A stretch of DNA of 37,989 nucleotides from a virus, in the IMG/VR virus record IMGVR_UViG_3300048549_000945, positions 1-37,989 of that record; one strand, written 5' to 3'. Made by a program: the position numbers and the translations under genes. The first letter of the stretch is position 1; every line of letters begins with the position of its first letter. The notes beneath the pieces are model-generated. The model was not told where the DNA came from. It ran no database searches and worked only from the letters and a program-made list of their open reading frames with translations. Positions 1-6,733 of the stretch are shown here, piece by piece.

Positions 1-144
1 GAAATGTATTCTTTAAATCGTCAACTCTTTCGATAAATAGATTCATATCTTCAGTGCTATTCTCATTTCCTGCACCAAAATTACGAGCTAAAGTATCAAC
101 AAATATCATACCAATATCACCTATCTCATCTTGTATTGCATATA
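1..144. repeat. Terminal overlap, left copy
   Basis: Bases 1-144 repeat 37846-37989 with a single difference (C at 127, T at 37972). The repeat lies inside the primase-helicase ORF and joining the ends restores one continuous frame. It is therefore read as an assembly or concatemer overlap, not as biological terminal repeats. Confidence 0.95.
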
Positions 145-1330
145 TATGTTCTATTAGTAGTTCATGATCTGTTTTGTCAAGAAATCTTACTCCTCTGTCT
201 GAAATAAACAAATCAGCATTTTTTGTATCTTGTTCATAATAATGTTCCCAGGCTTTGACACGTCTTGCTATTCCTCTTAAACCTTCGCCTGCAAGATATA
301 CTACAGGAGACTTTGTAGTTATGTGACCATGCCATTCACGGCCCAAAGTAATATTTAATGCCATATCTACAGCAACAAAAGACTTACCGCTTTTAGGTGC
401 ACCATAAATATCCATAACTGAATCTCGTTCACAGACATTTTCTATGACCCATTCTGGTTTTTTAATGTTTTCTACTAAATCGCGCACACGAATCAACGTC
501 AGTGATGATTTCTTAGTATCGCGAGTATACTTATTCACATATTCTAAAAACGTTTGTTTAGTGAAGTCCTGGCGCGTATTAGCATCAAAGAGGTCATCTT
601 TTTCATTAAAATGCTTAGGAATAACCGCAATTTTGACTTTTGAGCCATTTTCTGCTAAATGTTCACTTAATTCTTTTGCTGCTTTTGCTCCTGCTTCGTC
701 ATTGTCAGGCCAAATAATGATTTGTTTACCATATATAGGACTCCAATCACAATTAGACCAACCATTAGTTCCACCATGCCAACAGCAACTTGTCCCATCA
801 TAAAGAGCTTCTGATCCTTTGACTGCTTTTTCGCCTTCATTAATAATAATAGGTTCACTAATATCTCCTTTTGATAAATATATAGGCATTTTGCCTTCAG
901 GCCTTTTGTTGTACCATTGACCATCTTTAAATGTAAAAGGTGCATATTTAGCTTTAATTCTATGACCTTCAGGAAACCTCATAACAACAAACGAGTTAGA
1001 ATACTTGCATATAACTTCAGCTTCTGTTGCAAGTGATCTCATTTGCTCTTGTGTAAAAGATGTATATGATTTTGGCTTTTCTTGTGGTTTTGTATGACTT
1101 GGTTGAAATTGATTTATAACTTCATCAATATTGCTACCAAAATATTCAATCAGCCAAATGACGCCACCGCCATCGTTTTGTTCAAAACTGTAAAATAACC
1201 CCTCTTCTGTATTTAAACACCAACTTCCATGAGTGCCCCATCTAATTTCATTGCTAGAAATTTTAGATGGTTCACCTAGGAAATAATTGCCTATTTGAGG
1301 AGCTAAACTTACAAAGTCTAGCTCTCTCAT
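1..1330 (-). CDS. Primase-helicase, N-terminal part (continues at 37845-37328 across the join)
   Basis: This is the first 443 codons of a 615-residue protein that runs off position 1 and continues at 37845 once the contig is circularised. ATG is at 1330, two bases after the SSB-like stop, with no clear Shine-Dalgarno, so it is probably translationally coupled. Visible parts are a TOPRIM-like primase core, with IIINEGEKA (catalytic-type Glu near residue 165) and IIIWPDNDEAG (acidic motif at 208-211), followed by a RecA/RepA-like helicase ATPase. The Walker A is GAPKSGKS (310-317) and the Walker B-like strand is MIFVDTLAR (about 408-416). Families with this order prime and unwind DNA at the phage fork. 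It is the only replication enzyme recognised here, so the host polymerase is presumably recruited. No zinc-ribbon cysteines are obvious at the N terminus. Confidence 0.85.
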   Translation of the reverse strand, partial: MRELDFVSLAPQIGNYFLGEPSKISSNEIRWGTHGSWCLNTEEGLFYSFEQNDGGGVIWLIEYFGSNIDEVINQFQPSHTKPQEKPKSYTSFTQEQMRSLATEAEVICKYSNSFVVMRFPEGHRIKAKYAPFTFKDGQWYNKRPEGKMPIYLSKGDISEPIIINEGEKAVKGSEALYDGTSCCWHGGTNGWSNCDWSPIYGKQIIIWPDNDEAGAKAAKELSEHLAENGSKVKIAVIPKHFNEKDDLFDANTRQDFTKQTFLEYVNKYTRDTKKSSLTLIRVRDLVENIKKPEWVIENVCERDSVMDIYGAPKSGKSFVAVDMALNITLGREWHGHITTKSPVVYLAGEGLRGIARRVKAWEHYYEQDTKNADLFISDRGVRFLDKTDHELLIEHIYAIQDEIGDIGMIFVDTLARNFGAGNENSTEDMNLFIERVDDLKNTF

Positions 1331-1332
1331 GA

Positions 1333-1920
1333 TTAGAACGGCAAATCGTCTTCAGACTTTGGTGTTAAACCTAATGCTGCATCGACTTTGGCCTCAATAT
1401 CAACACCAGGATTATCATCTCTTGTATCAATATTTTGCACTACAAAATCATCAGGTCTATCAGCCCATTTAACAAAAGCAAATTCTGGAATAGATGTACC
1501 GCCAATTTTGAACTTTTTATCAACTGAACCAGTATATTGCAAATGTGGACACTTATCTGGATTGTTTTTCATGTCATTCCAAAAAGTAGTGCACAGTGCG
1601 TTAAAGCCTTCTCCTTCACCGTAAGATGTTCTACGCCACACTTTTGCACCTTGATTAGGTATATAGATCCAAACACTAAAAGCTCTTCTGTGATCAGCTG
1701 ATGGTTTTTCACATACTACGCCTGGCTTTTCATCCCAAACATAATGATATTGGCCATCATACATACCCCAGCCTGTTTTAATAGTTGCTGTATCTACTAA
1801 AAAGTCCTTAACTTCAATAGTATCTGAACCAATCATCCAACCTTTTGTAGTAGCTGAATGCTTGATAAAAATACCATCACCCATTTCGTCATTGCCTTGA
1901 TTTAGGCCTAAAATATCCAT
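1333..1920 (-). CDS. Probable single-stranded DNA-binding protein
   Basis: This 195-residue protein ends in SEDDLPF, an acidic tail with a terminal Pro-Phe. That matches the tip that bacterial and phage SSBs use to recruit partner proteins. The aromatic-rich body (for example GWGMYDGQYHYVWDEK) suits an OB-fold, but I do not recognise a specific SSB subfamily. A very strong ribosome site (AAGGAGG, 5 nt before ATG) predicts high expression, as expected for a stoichiometric ssDNA coat. The gene sits between recombination nucleases and the primase-helicase in the early operon. The SSB role rests on the tail, size and context. An unrelated protein that mimics the SSB tail is possible. Confidence 0.65.
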   Translation of the reverse strand: MDILGLNQGNDEMGDGIFIKHSATTKGWMIGSDTIEVKDFLVDTATIKTGWGMYDGQYHYVWDEKPGVVCEKPSADHRRAFSVWIYIPNQGAKVWRRTSYGEGEGFNALCTTFWNDMKNNPDKCPHLQYTGSVDKKFKIGGTSIPEFAFVKWADRPDDFVVQNIDTRDDNPGVDIEAKVDAALGLTPKSEDDLPF

Positions 1921-1941
1921 AATACCTCCTTGTAAAAATTG

Positions 1942-2136
1942 TTAATGGATAGTAGGAGATTTAATATTCTCCCATTTTTCTAAAAGTATGTATCTATTTG
2001 TGGACACATAATCTTGGAAACTTAATAATTCTTTTTTGTTCTGAAACCTATGTTCTAAATCCTCAATATATTCTATTGCACAAAAATCTGCGAAATTGTC
2101 TGGTATTTCTAACTGTTCTATGATTGACATATTCAT
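1942..2136 (-). CDS. Hypothetical protein, 64 aa
   Basis: This small acidic protein has no motif I recognise. ATG at 2136 begins directly after the TGA of the upstream nuclease (2139-2137), and it lies 21 nt before the SSB-like gene. It is a co-transcribed member of the early recombination and replication operon. The composition (many Glu, Asp, Tyr, Phe and Ile) is soluble, with no signal peptide or membrane segment. Confidence 0.5.
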   Translation of the reverse strand: MNMSIIEQLEIPDNFADFCAIEYIEDLEHRFQNKKELLSFQDYVSTNRYILLEKWENIKSPTIH

Positions 2137-2559
2137 TCATAATAAATCATTTTGTGTCATATATGTATGTAAAATGTCACAAAAGTGATCCCAATCAACA
2201 ACGCATATTTTGTCAAAATCAGTCCTGTCTAAACCTGGATTAATCATGTAAAGGGGCAGAGCTACTCTTATTGGCCTATTATTAAATTTATAGACCAAAA
2301 GAGGAGTTAGTTCATTAATTTGAGCAGCTCTGCAAACTTGTTTCCACCAATCTGCTTTATACCATCCATCTTTTGTTGCAGCATAGCATTTACACTCTAC
2401 TGCAAACTTAGAAAATTCTATGTCAGCTTGATCTTTTTTCTGATACTGATCAAGATTTCTTTTAAACTCTAATGGATGATTGATTGATTCAAAAAACTCG
2501 GTTAGTTTCTTGCAAATATCACGTTCAAAATTAGCGCCTTTAGTCCTGCTGTTTACCAC
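2137..2559 (-). CDS. PD-(D/E)XK nuclease, Holliday-junction-resolvase-like
   Basis: The core contains KGANFERD (helix with conserved Glu), QADIEF, then FAVECKCYA followed by ADWWKQ. This is the E...D...ExK...Q order of PD-(D/E)XK nucleases similar to archaeal and phage resolvases. I favour GTG at 2559 because AAGGA lies 5 nt upstream. An in-frame ATG at 2583 has no ribosome site and would add eight residues. With the GTG start the protein has 140 residues and overlaps the upstream ribbon-helix-helix gene by 20 nt. In this operon it could cut branched recombination or replication intermediates before packaging. A role in host DNA degradation is an alternative. Confidence 0.7.
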   Translation of the reverse strand: MVNSRTKGANFERDICKKLTEFFESINHPLEFKRNLDQYQKKDQADIEFSKFAVECKCYAATKDGWYKADWWKQVCRAAQINELTPLLVYKFNNRPIRVALPLYMINPGLDRTDFDKICVVDWDHFCDILHTYMTQNDLL

Positions 2560-2683
2560 AATTGTCCTTAATAAGTTTTTCAATAACCCATATCATTTTA
2601 TGGCCATGTTTATTAGCATGCTTTTTTAATAAGTCATGCACATCTTTTTTTATCCAGACAGCTTTTAGTTGTTCACTAGTCAT
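2540..2683 (-). CDS. Small ribbon-helix-helix-like protein, 47 aa
   Basis: ATG at 2683 overlaps the TGA of the exonuclease gene by 4 nt (ATGA) and is preceded by AAGGAG at good spacing. The reading frame is open to TAA at 2540. The sequence has a short strand (KAVWIKKDVH) followed by two amphipathic helices (DLLKKHANKHG and MIWVIEKLIK), the layout of Arc/CopG-type DNA-binding domains. Such proteins usually bind as dimers to palindromic operators. It is a candidate early-gene regulator, perhaps of the duplicated promoter described here. The assignment is from pattern only; the protein is too short for firm family placement. Confidence 0.6.
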   Translation of the reverse strand: MTSEQLKAVWIKKDVHDLLKKHANKHGHKMIWVIEKLIKDNCGKQQD

Positions 2684-3618
2684 TTATTCTCCTTAATTCT
2701 TAATGACTTGCCCCTTGATATTCTTGCATCTTTAGCAGGTACAATTTTCTCAGGTTGAGCTTTATATTTAATTGTTGGCCATTTTATACTAAAACTATCT
2801 ATTACAGCATTTTCTTTACTTTTCATCTCTTCTTTAATTAAAGTTTCTGATTCATCTATCTCAGATGTTAATCTTTTGATTTCTTCTTTGTTGTTTTGTA
2901 TGCGAGCTACATGTTTTAATAAATCTTTTTTAAGCTCCGCAACACCATCTTCTCCGACAGGATAAACTATGTTAGCATCTGCACTTGTAACAGGTGGATA
3001 ATAATCTTTTTCTTTTATGCGTCTATCAAAATCAAGGACCCACTTAGCAAGTTTATTATTAAATTCTTGTTTGCGCTCATATAAGTAAATACGAAAATCA
3101 GTACTTTGCCATAAAACTATAACAGCAGCCCAATTATAATTACCACATTCCATAAGAGCTTTTGCTTGTAATACACCTCGCTCGTCTTCTATATCATCTC
3201 TGCCAAAGTCTCTAGTACACTTACACTCTATAACACCCCATCCATCTAACGTGATCTCTTCTTGTTCAGGTAATAGTAACCAATTATGTGATTTGTGTGT
3301 GAAGCTTAAATTTTCAGCATAACCAAGGCCATCTAACGAGCCCCAAATAGGTAAATCATCATGCTTGATTGGTTCTTCTATATCTACTTCAACAGACTTT
3401 AATCCTAGCATTCTACCTGCTTCTCTTATAAGTTCAGGCTCAAGTACATCACCCATTCTTTGAGTAATTGTTTGTTCCCATTGTTCTGGCTGTTCACCTT
3501 CAGATGCTTTTATTGCTTGATCTAATAGTTCATTTTGTGTTTGCCAATGAGAAACACCAGCAATAACACAAAGTGTGCTACAAGTAGAAATATCGTATGG
3601 AGTTTTTTTACCTACCAT
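2680..3618 (-). CDS. YqaJ/lambda-exonuclease-like recombination nuclease
   Basis: This 312-residue protein has the YqaJ viral recombinase pattern: GDVLEPELI (Glu near 60), WGSLDG (Asp 96), VIECKCT (Glu 131, Lys 133) and a following Gln helix (VLQAKALMECGN, about 149-160). The C-terminal third (about 210-265) is Lys/Glu-rich and probably coiled coil. Enzymes of this family resect dsDNA 5'-to-3' to give 3' tails for an annealing protein. No obvious Beta/RecT/Erf annealase is seen, so the adjacent SSB-like protein or an unrecognised neighbour may supply that function. It overlaps the upstream gene by 7 nt. Confidence 0.8.
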   Translation of the reverse strand: MVGKKTPYDISTCSTLCVIAGVSHWQTQNELLDQAIKASEGEQPEQWEQTITQRMGDVLEPELIREAGRMLGLKSVEVDIEEPIKHDDLPIWGSLDGLGYAENLSFTHKSHNWLLLPEQEEITLDGWGVIECKCTRDFGRDDIEDERGVLQAKALMECGNYNWAAVIVLWQSTDFRIYLYERKQEFNNKLAKWVLDFDRRIKEKDYYPPVTSADANIVYPVGEDGVAELKKDLLKHVARIQNNKEEIKRLTSEIDESETLIKEEMKSKENAVIDSFSIKWPTIKYKAQPEKIVPAKDARISRGKSLRIKENK

Positions 3619-3854
3619 TTTTCACCATGATCCTGTTCATACATCCTTACTAATTCCTCAAAAGTATGTGGCGATTCTGTTTTTTTAATAGATCCATCGT
3701 TATAATGCACTTCTCTTGAATCATCATTATAAGTACACTCGTAATAACCATCACCATAACGTGTTTCAGCGTAATGTTTTTTTATAACTTTTGCCCATTC
3801 TTCAATCTTAAGCTTTAGATCTTGTAATGCTACTATTTTAGTATACTCAGACAT
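3612..3854 (-). CDS. Hypothetical protein, 80 aa
   Basis: This small charged protein has a Lys/Ala helical start (about residues 8-30). A middle segment, rich in Tyr, Asp and Gly (RYGDGYYECTYNDDSREVHY), looks like short beta strands. I do not recognise a family. It is the second gene after the promoter at 4079-4119, overlapping the exonuclease start by 7 nt. Its position fits an early host-takeover or recombination accessory protein. Confidence 0.5.
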   Translation of the reverse strand: MSEYTKIVALQDLKLKIEEWAKVIKKHYAETRYGDGYYECTYNDDSREVHYNDGSIKKTESPHTFEELVRMYEQDHGEKW

Positions 3855-3856
3855 AA

Positions 3857-4039
3857 CTAACTCACTAACTTATTAGGTGCAGTTTCACCTATTGGATATT
3901 CTCTAATATGAGATGTCATGTTACGTTCATAATCTCTTTCTACTCTAGCTACAGCTTCAGCACGTGTACGATAGCGAGCCGTTTTCATAAGCTCGCCATG
4001 TCTTCCCATTTGTGGGACATAAGTGTAAATGTAATACAT
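3857..4039 (-). CDS. Hypothetical protein, 60 aa, first early gene
   Basis: ATG at 4039 is preceded by GAGGAGG, a strong ribosome site, and lies about 40 nt downstream of the promoter at 4079-4119. The protein begins with MYYIYTYVP and has a basic helical middle (RYRTRAEAVARVERDYERN). That arrangement is typical of small phage early proteins, but no family is recognised. Being first in the operon behind a strong promoter suggests early, abundant expression. Confidence 0.5.
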   Translation of the reverse strand: MYYIYTYVPQMGRHGELMKTARYRTRAEAVARVERDYERNMTSHIREYPIGETAPNKLVS

Positions 4040-4078
4040 AATTTTTTCCTCCTCAAAATAAAAATATGATTAATACCG

Positions 4079-4119
4079 TTTTATTAGACCATGTTTTTAT
4101 ATAGAAGTAAACAGTTTTA
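4079..4119 (-). promoter_or_regulatory. Early promoter, copy A
   Basis: Read on the minus strand, this is TTTACT, a 17-nt spacer, then TCTAAT with an extended -10 (TGG directly before TCTAAT). It reads into the 60-aa gene at 4039 and the replication and recombination operon. The same 41-bp element recurs at 32995-33035 with five mismatches, all between the conserved -35 and -10 blocks. The conserved flank TAAAACTGTTTAC may include an operator. Confidence 0.75.
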
Positions 4120-4158
4120 GATATATAAATGATTGTATATAAAAGGTAAAATAGATAT

Positions 4159-4222
4159 GAGGCTGATACCCACTTATATTCTTCTCCCTGGAATTAAGTA
4201 ACCCTCCTTACTTATCAGCCTC
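4159..4222 (-). terminator. Structured intergenic element, probable terminator
   Basis: Perfect 10-bp inverted arms (GAGGCTGATA at 4159-4168, TATCAGCCTC at 4213-4222) enclose 44 nt. A nested 6-bp hairpin (AAGTAA at 4196-4201, TTACTT at 4208-4213) presents GGAGGG in its minus-strand loop. It overlaps the 3' end of the nuclease gene and precedes the early promoter, which suits termination of the late transcript. The downstream tract is U-rich but not a clean run of U, so a small structured RNA is an alternative. Confidence 0.4.
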
Positions 4223-4669
4223 ACCTAACAAAGGTACTACTTTAGGATAACTACTTAAAGCTTGTAATGTTTCATCCAAACTTTCACGTTCAATCCCCTC
4301 TGTAAGGTGTTTGTCATAGAAGACGTAATAGTTCTGATTGGACGAATTGGCTCTGAAAATGATTCTTTTGCTAGGTAAAAAAACAAAAGCATTAATATCA
4401 TAATGGTATTCTTTATGTGAGTCAGCTTTGCTCCTGTGACTCTCACAGGCAAATGTATATTTATTTTGTTGTTCACTTCTATTCCTAGCTTTGACCTGTA
4501 CTTTGTACAATGAATTATTGCCAAATTCAACAATGAGATCAGCAGGATGACCTTCGCAGGTTTTATAACAGAATAAGGCGTGTTCTAAAAGAAAAGATTG
4601 TACAATAGATTCGCCTAGTTGGCCTAATCTTTTTGCTGTGTTTTCTTGTTCGTGTGATTTTTTTGGCAT
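4208..4669 (-). CDS. PD-(D/E)XK endonuclease-like protein
   Basis: The 153-residue protein has RLGQLGESIVQSFLL (conserved Glu on the first helix), then GHPADLIVEF and LYKVQVKARN. This is the D...(Q/E)xK core of the PD-(D/E)XK group that carries VQVK in place of EVK. It resembles small phage and intron-associated endonucleases. It follows the lysozyme with a 46-nt overlap and is the last gene before the structured element. The start is uncertain because no ribosome site precedes ATG 4669. The function could be host DNA breakdown or a free-standing homing-type activity; nothing here separates these. Confidence 0.6.
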   Translation of the reverse strand: MPKKSHEQENTAKRLGQLGESIVQSFLLEHALFCYKTCEGHPADLIVEFGNNSLYKVQVKARNRSEQQNKYTFACESHRSKADSHKEYHYDINAFVFLPSKRIIFRANSSNQNYYVFYDKHLTEGIERESLDETLQALSSYPKVVPLLGEADK

Positions 4670-5100
4670 TTTGTTAATTGGTCAGAGTTAAACAAAGCTC
4701 TTCTACCAACTTGTTCTGCATACTTACTATCTAGTAATTCTTCTGCAGCACATTCCCATTCACCTAGCTCCATATAAGCTCTAGTTTTACGAAAACTCAT
4801 AAATGTATTAATTCCCATATTAAATACTAAATCAATACACACGTATTGCGCATCTAATGGAAAAGATCGCCATATCTCCCATTTTTTATCAAGAGTATTA
4901 ATAACTCTTTGGATATCATTTCGAAGAAGGAATAGCGCTTCTTCTTCTGTGATACCCACCCCATTAGTATCAATGTTACGTCCTACTCCTATAGTAGTAA
5001 AGCCGGCTGGACATAAGTAAGAGTGAAGCACCATTCCCTCAAACTCTATAAGTCTTGTTTGGATTAAATCTCTATCAAAATGTTTATCTTCTTGATGCAT
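4624..5100 (-). CDS. Endolysin, GH24 lysozyme (T4/lambdoid type)
   Basis: This 158-residue muramidase cuts peptidoglycan at the end of infection. The catalytic arrangement is Glu21 (FEGM), then eight residues, Cys30, then five residues, Thr36 (TTIGVGRN). This is the E-8aa-(D/C)-5aa-T triad of phage lysozymes, with Cys in the variable position. A later conserved stretch is LDAQYVCIDLVFNMG. There is no signal peptide or SAR segment at the N terminus, so export depends on the holins upstream. ATG overlaps the holin stop in TAATG, as is usual in lysis cassettes. Confidence 0.9.
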   Translation of the reverse strand: MHQEDKHFDRDLIQTRLIEFEGMVLHSYLCPAGFTTIGVGRNIDTNGVGITEEEALFLLRNDIQRVINTLDKKWEIWRSFPLDAQYVCIDLVFNMGINTFMSFRKTRAYMELGEWECAAEELLDSKYAEQVGRRALFNSDQLTKCQKNHTNKKTQQKD

Positions 5101-5573
5101 TATTTTTGGTCTTTTTTGTTACTAGAACCAAAATAAAAAGATATGACTGCGGTTGCTATACCTGTTAATGAACCAATAATAAGCATTACAATGTCATCAG
5201 ATGCATCATCTATAGGTACAGCAGTTATAAAAAAAATATATCCCATAAAACCAAACATAGAAATTAATCCTAATACTTTAGGCGTCCAGTCACTACTAAA
5301 TTTTTCTCTTGCATCTTGAACATCTTCTGTTTCTAATCTAAAAACATCTACATCCAGTTCTCTCATGCGTACTTCAAAATCAGTTTCTGCTTTTTTTAGC
5401 TCAACCATTTGTTCAGCAGTAATATTATTCATGGCTTGTTCTATAGAATTTTGATTATTAGGAACACCTAAAACTTGACTTAATATTTGTCCTGCTTGAC
5501 CACCTAAAGGTCCTCCAATAGCTGCACCAAGTGTAGGGGCTAATGAACCGAGTATAGATTTTAATTTTTTCAT
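5100..5573 (-). CDS. Holin, 3TM-type
   Basis: Starting at ATG 5573 (overlapping the upstream stop in ATGA) the protein has 157 residues. A longer frame reaches 5645 but would overlap the upstream gene fully. The N-terminal segment is Gly/Ala-rich and hydrophobic (LGAAIGGPLGGQAGQILSQVLG). A charged middle with ARE(K)FSSDWTPK is followed by two clear membrane helices (VLGLISMFGFMGYIFFIT and IVMLIIGSLTGIATAVISFY) and a basic tail. This matches the Holin_3TMs family found in marine and enterobacterial phages. It should form the membrane lesion that releases the endolysin encoded next. Confidence 0.75.
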   Translation of the reverse strand: MKKLKSILGSLAPTLGAAIGGPLGGQAGQILSQVLGVPNNQNSIEQAMNNITAEQMVELKKAETDFEVRMRELDVDVFRLETEDVQDAREKFSSDWTPKVLGLISMFGFMGYIFFITAVPIDDASDDIVMLIIGSLTGIATAVISFYFGSSNKKDQK

Positions 5574-5779
5574 GTGATTGTTATAAGAGTAAGAATAAAC
5601 GCTAGAAAAGTAAGAGATATTGTTGCAATACCTCCTAACATACAATTTCTTATGAAATTAATATCATTGTCAAGCTTTTCTAATTGTTTAAAATTAGTAC
5701 GCCAACGTTCTGCACATTCTGTCTCGTGTCTAACGAGTTCAGTATGTACGGTAGCTGCTGTTGGCTTTGGATTAGACAT
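5570..5779 (-). CDS. XhlA-like membrane lysis protein, 69 aa
   Basis: The N-terminal half is a charged, helical soluble region (HTELVRHETECAERWRTNF, QLEKLDNDINF). The C-terminal half is one strong membrane helix (CMLGGIATISLTFLAFILTLIT). That is the layout of haemolysin XhlA and similar holin accessory proteins. It overlaps the small ORF upstream (TAATG) and the holin downstream (ATGA). It is probably a second holin or an antiholin; the sequence does not say which. Confidence 0.6.
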   Translation of the reverse strand: MSNPKPTAATVHTELVRHETECAERWRTNFKQLEKLDNDINFIRNCMLGGIATISLTFLAFILTLITIT

Positions 5780-5871
5780 TATTTTTTATAAAATGATTTT
5801 ACTTCTTCTTTATGTATATACGCAAAAGCAACAATCATTAAACTATTGATAATAGTAAGTAATTCAAACAT
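5779..5871 (-). CDS. 30-aa hydrophobic peptide in the lysis cassette
   Basis: The ORF is linked to both neighbours by TAATG stop/start overlaps (5873-5869 and 5781-5777). Such a double overlap is unlikely by chance. The peptide is MFELLTIINSLMIVAFAYIH followed by a charged tail ending in Lys-Lys. That is a single membrane-spanning stretch with a basic C terminus inside. It has the size and topology of a minimal holin, antiholin or lysis regulator. I know of no matching family. Confidence 0.55.
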   Translation of the reverse strand: MFELLTIINSLMIVAFAYIHKEEVKSFYKK

Positions 5872-6119
5872 TATTCAGATTCCTCTGGTTGTGTATCTTC
5901 TGGTGTTTCCACTTCTAAGCTACGTTTAAAGTCTTGAACCAAGTAATTTTTGAAACGTGAAAGCTTTGCATGACTTTTTTCAAGCCTTTGTAATTCAGGC
6001 ACAATTTCATTTAGCTCAACTGCAATAGGCAATTGCTCTTCATTTAGATCAGATGCCCTGTAAGGCACATCATCAAATGTGATGATAATTGGTTCTTCTT
6101 TTTTGCTCTCTTCAGTCAT
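5871..6119 (-). CDS. Conserved small phage protein, DUF6447-like
   Basis: The 82-residue acidic protein has IITFDDVPYRASDLNEEQ followed by a coiled-coil-like helix (ELNEIVPELQRLEKSHAKLSR). It resembles small proteins common near the tail-fibre and lysis genes of marine phages (DUF6447-like, from memory). A strong ribosome site, AGGAG, precedes ATG 6119. It sits between the adhesin genes and the lysis genes. Its role is unknown; fibre chaperone is one possibility. Confidence 0.55.
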   Translation of the reverse strand: MTEESKKEEPIIITFDDVPYRASDLNEEQLPIAVELNEIVPELQRLEKSHAKLSRFKNYLVQDFKRSLEVETPEDTQPEESE

Positions 6120-6139
6120 AGTTTTCTCCTAATAAATAA

Positions 6140-6715
6140 TTATGCACTTGGTGGGGTTGGAAACTCGCCCAATGGTCTGACAGGTGGTTCAGCATCATTG
6201 TATTCATACAAGGCTGCTAACTCATCAACTGTGGTACAAGCATCAATTTTGCTTTGCATATCTGCTGCTGTGCTTCTGACATCAGTTCTAAAAGTAGTCC
6301 AATCAGCAGGAATGGCTGTACCAGCTTCCTGTTCTCTGACCACATACCAATCGTTAGGCTGTAATAAACCATAGGCTTGATTAATAATCACTTGATTGTG
6401 ATTCCATTTAAGACCATGAGTTACATCACCAGTATCAGGATCAGTTGTATCGTCTAAGTTTTTAGCTGTAGCTGTACCATAAGATGCAGTTACCAAATCG
6501 TTAGCGAAGTCAAAAGATTGATTGGTGTTAATGTAATAAGATGGATTTTTAAAGTTGCTGTTATCTACAACCACTTCATAAATGCCTATTGCTTCAAGTT
6601 CATCGCTAGACCAAAGCATAAATATATTTTGTGGATAAGATACATCCCCAATGGTTATTGCTTTAGGTCTGGTATAAACCTGAGTTACTTGATTGTTTTC
6701 TACTAATGCCCACAT
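6140..6715 (-). CDS. Tail-fibre-associated protein, 191 aa
   Basis: It starts MWALVENNQVTQVYTRPKAI, a beginning I associate with phage fibre-assembly or fibre-associated proteins in marine phages. The C-terminal half has a helical segment (DWTTFRTDVRSTAADMQSKID) similar to tail-fibre chaperones, and a Pro-rich tail. It is last in the adhesin block, just before the lysis genes. A chaperone for one of the adhesins is likely but not proven. Confidence 0.5.
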   Translation of the reverse strand: MWALVENNQVTQVYTRPKAITIGDVSYPQNIFMLWSSDELEAIGIYEVVVDNSNFKNPSYYINTNQSFDFANDLVTASYGTATAKNLDDTTDPDTGDVTHGLKWNHNQVIINQAYGLLQPNDWYVVREQEAGTAIPADWTTFRTDVRSTAADMQSKIDACTTVDELAALYEYNDAEPPVRPLGEFPTPPSA

Positions 6716-6733
6716 ATTAATTCCTATTATATA

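Noticed and set aside
444-803. Plus-strand ORF of 119 codons
   Set aside because: It lies opposite the primase-helicase TOPRIM region and has no family pattern; all supported genes are on the minus strand.
4159-4222. Hammerhead-type ribozyme suggested by CTGATAAG
   Set aside because: The other conserved core elements (GAAA and the cleavage triplet in the right arrangement) are not present.
5574-5849. Plus-strand 91-codon ORF in the lysis region
   Set aside because: It is the antisense of the XhlA-like gene and the 30-aa peptide gene, which have coupled starts and membrane topology.
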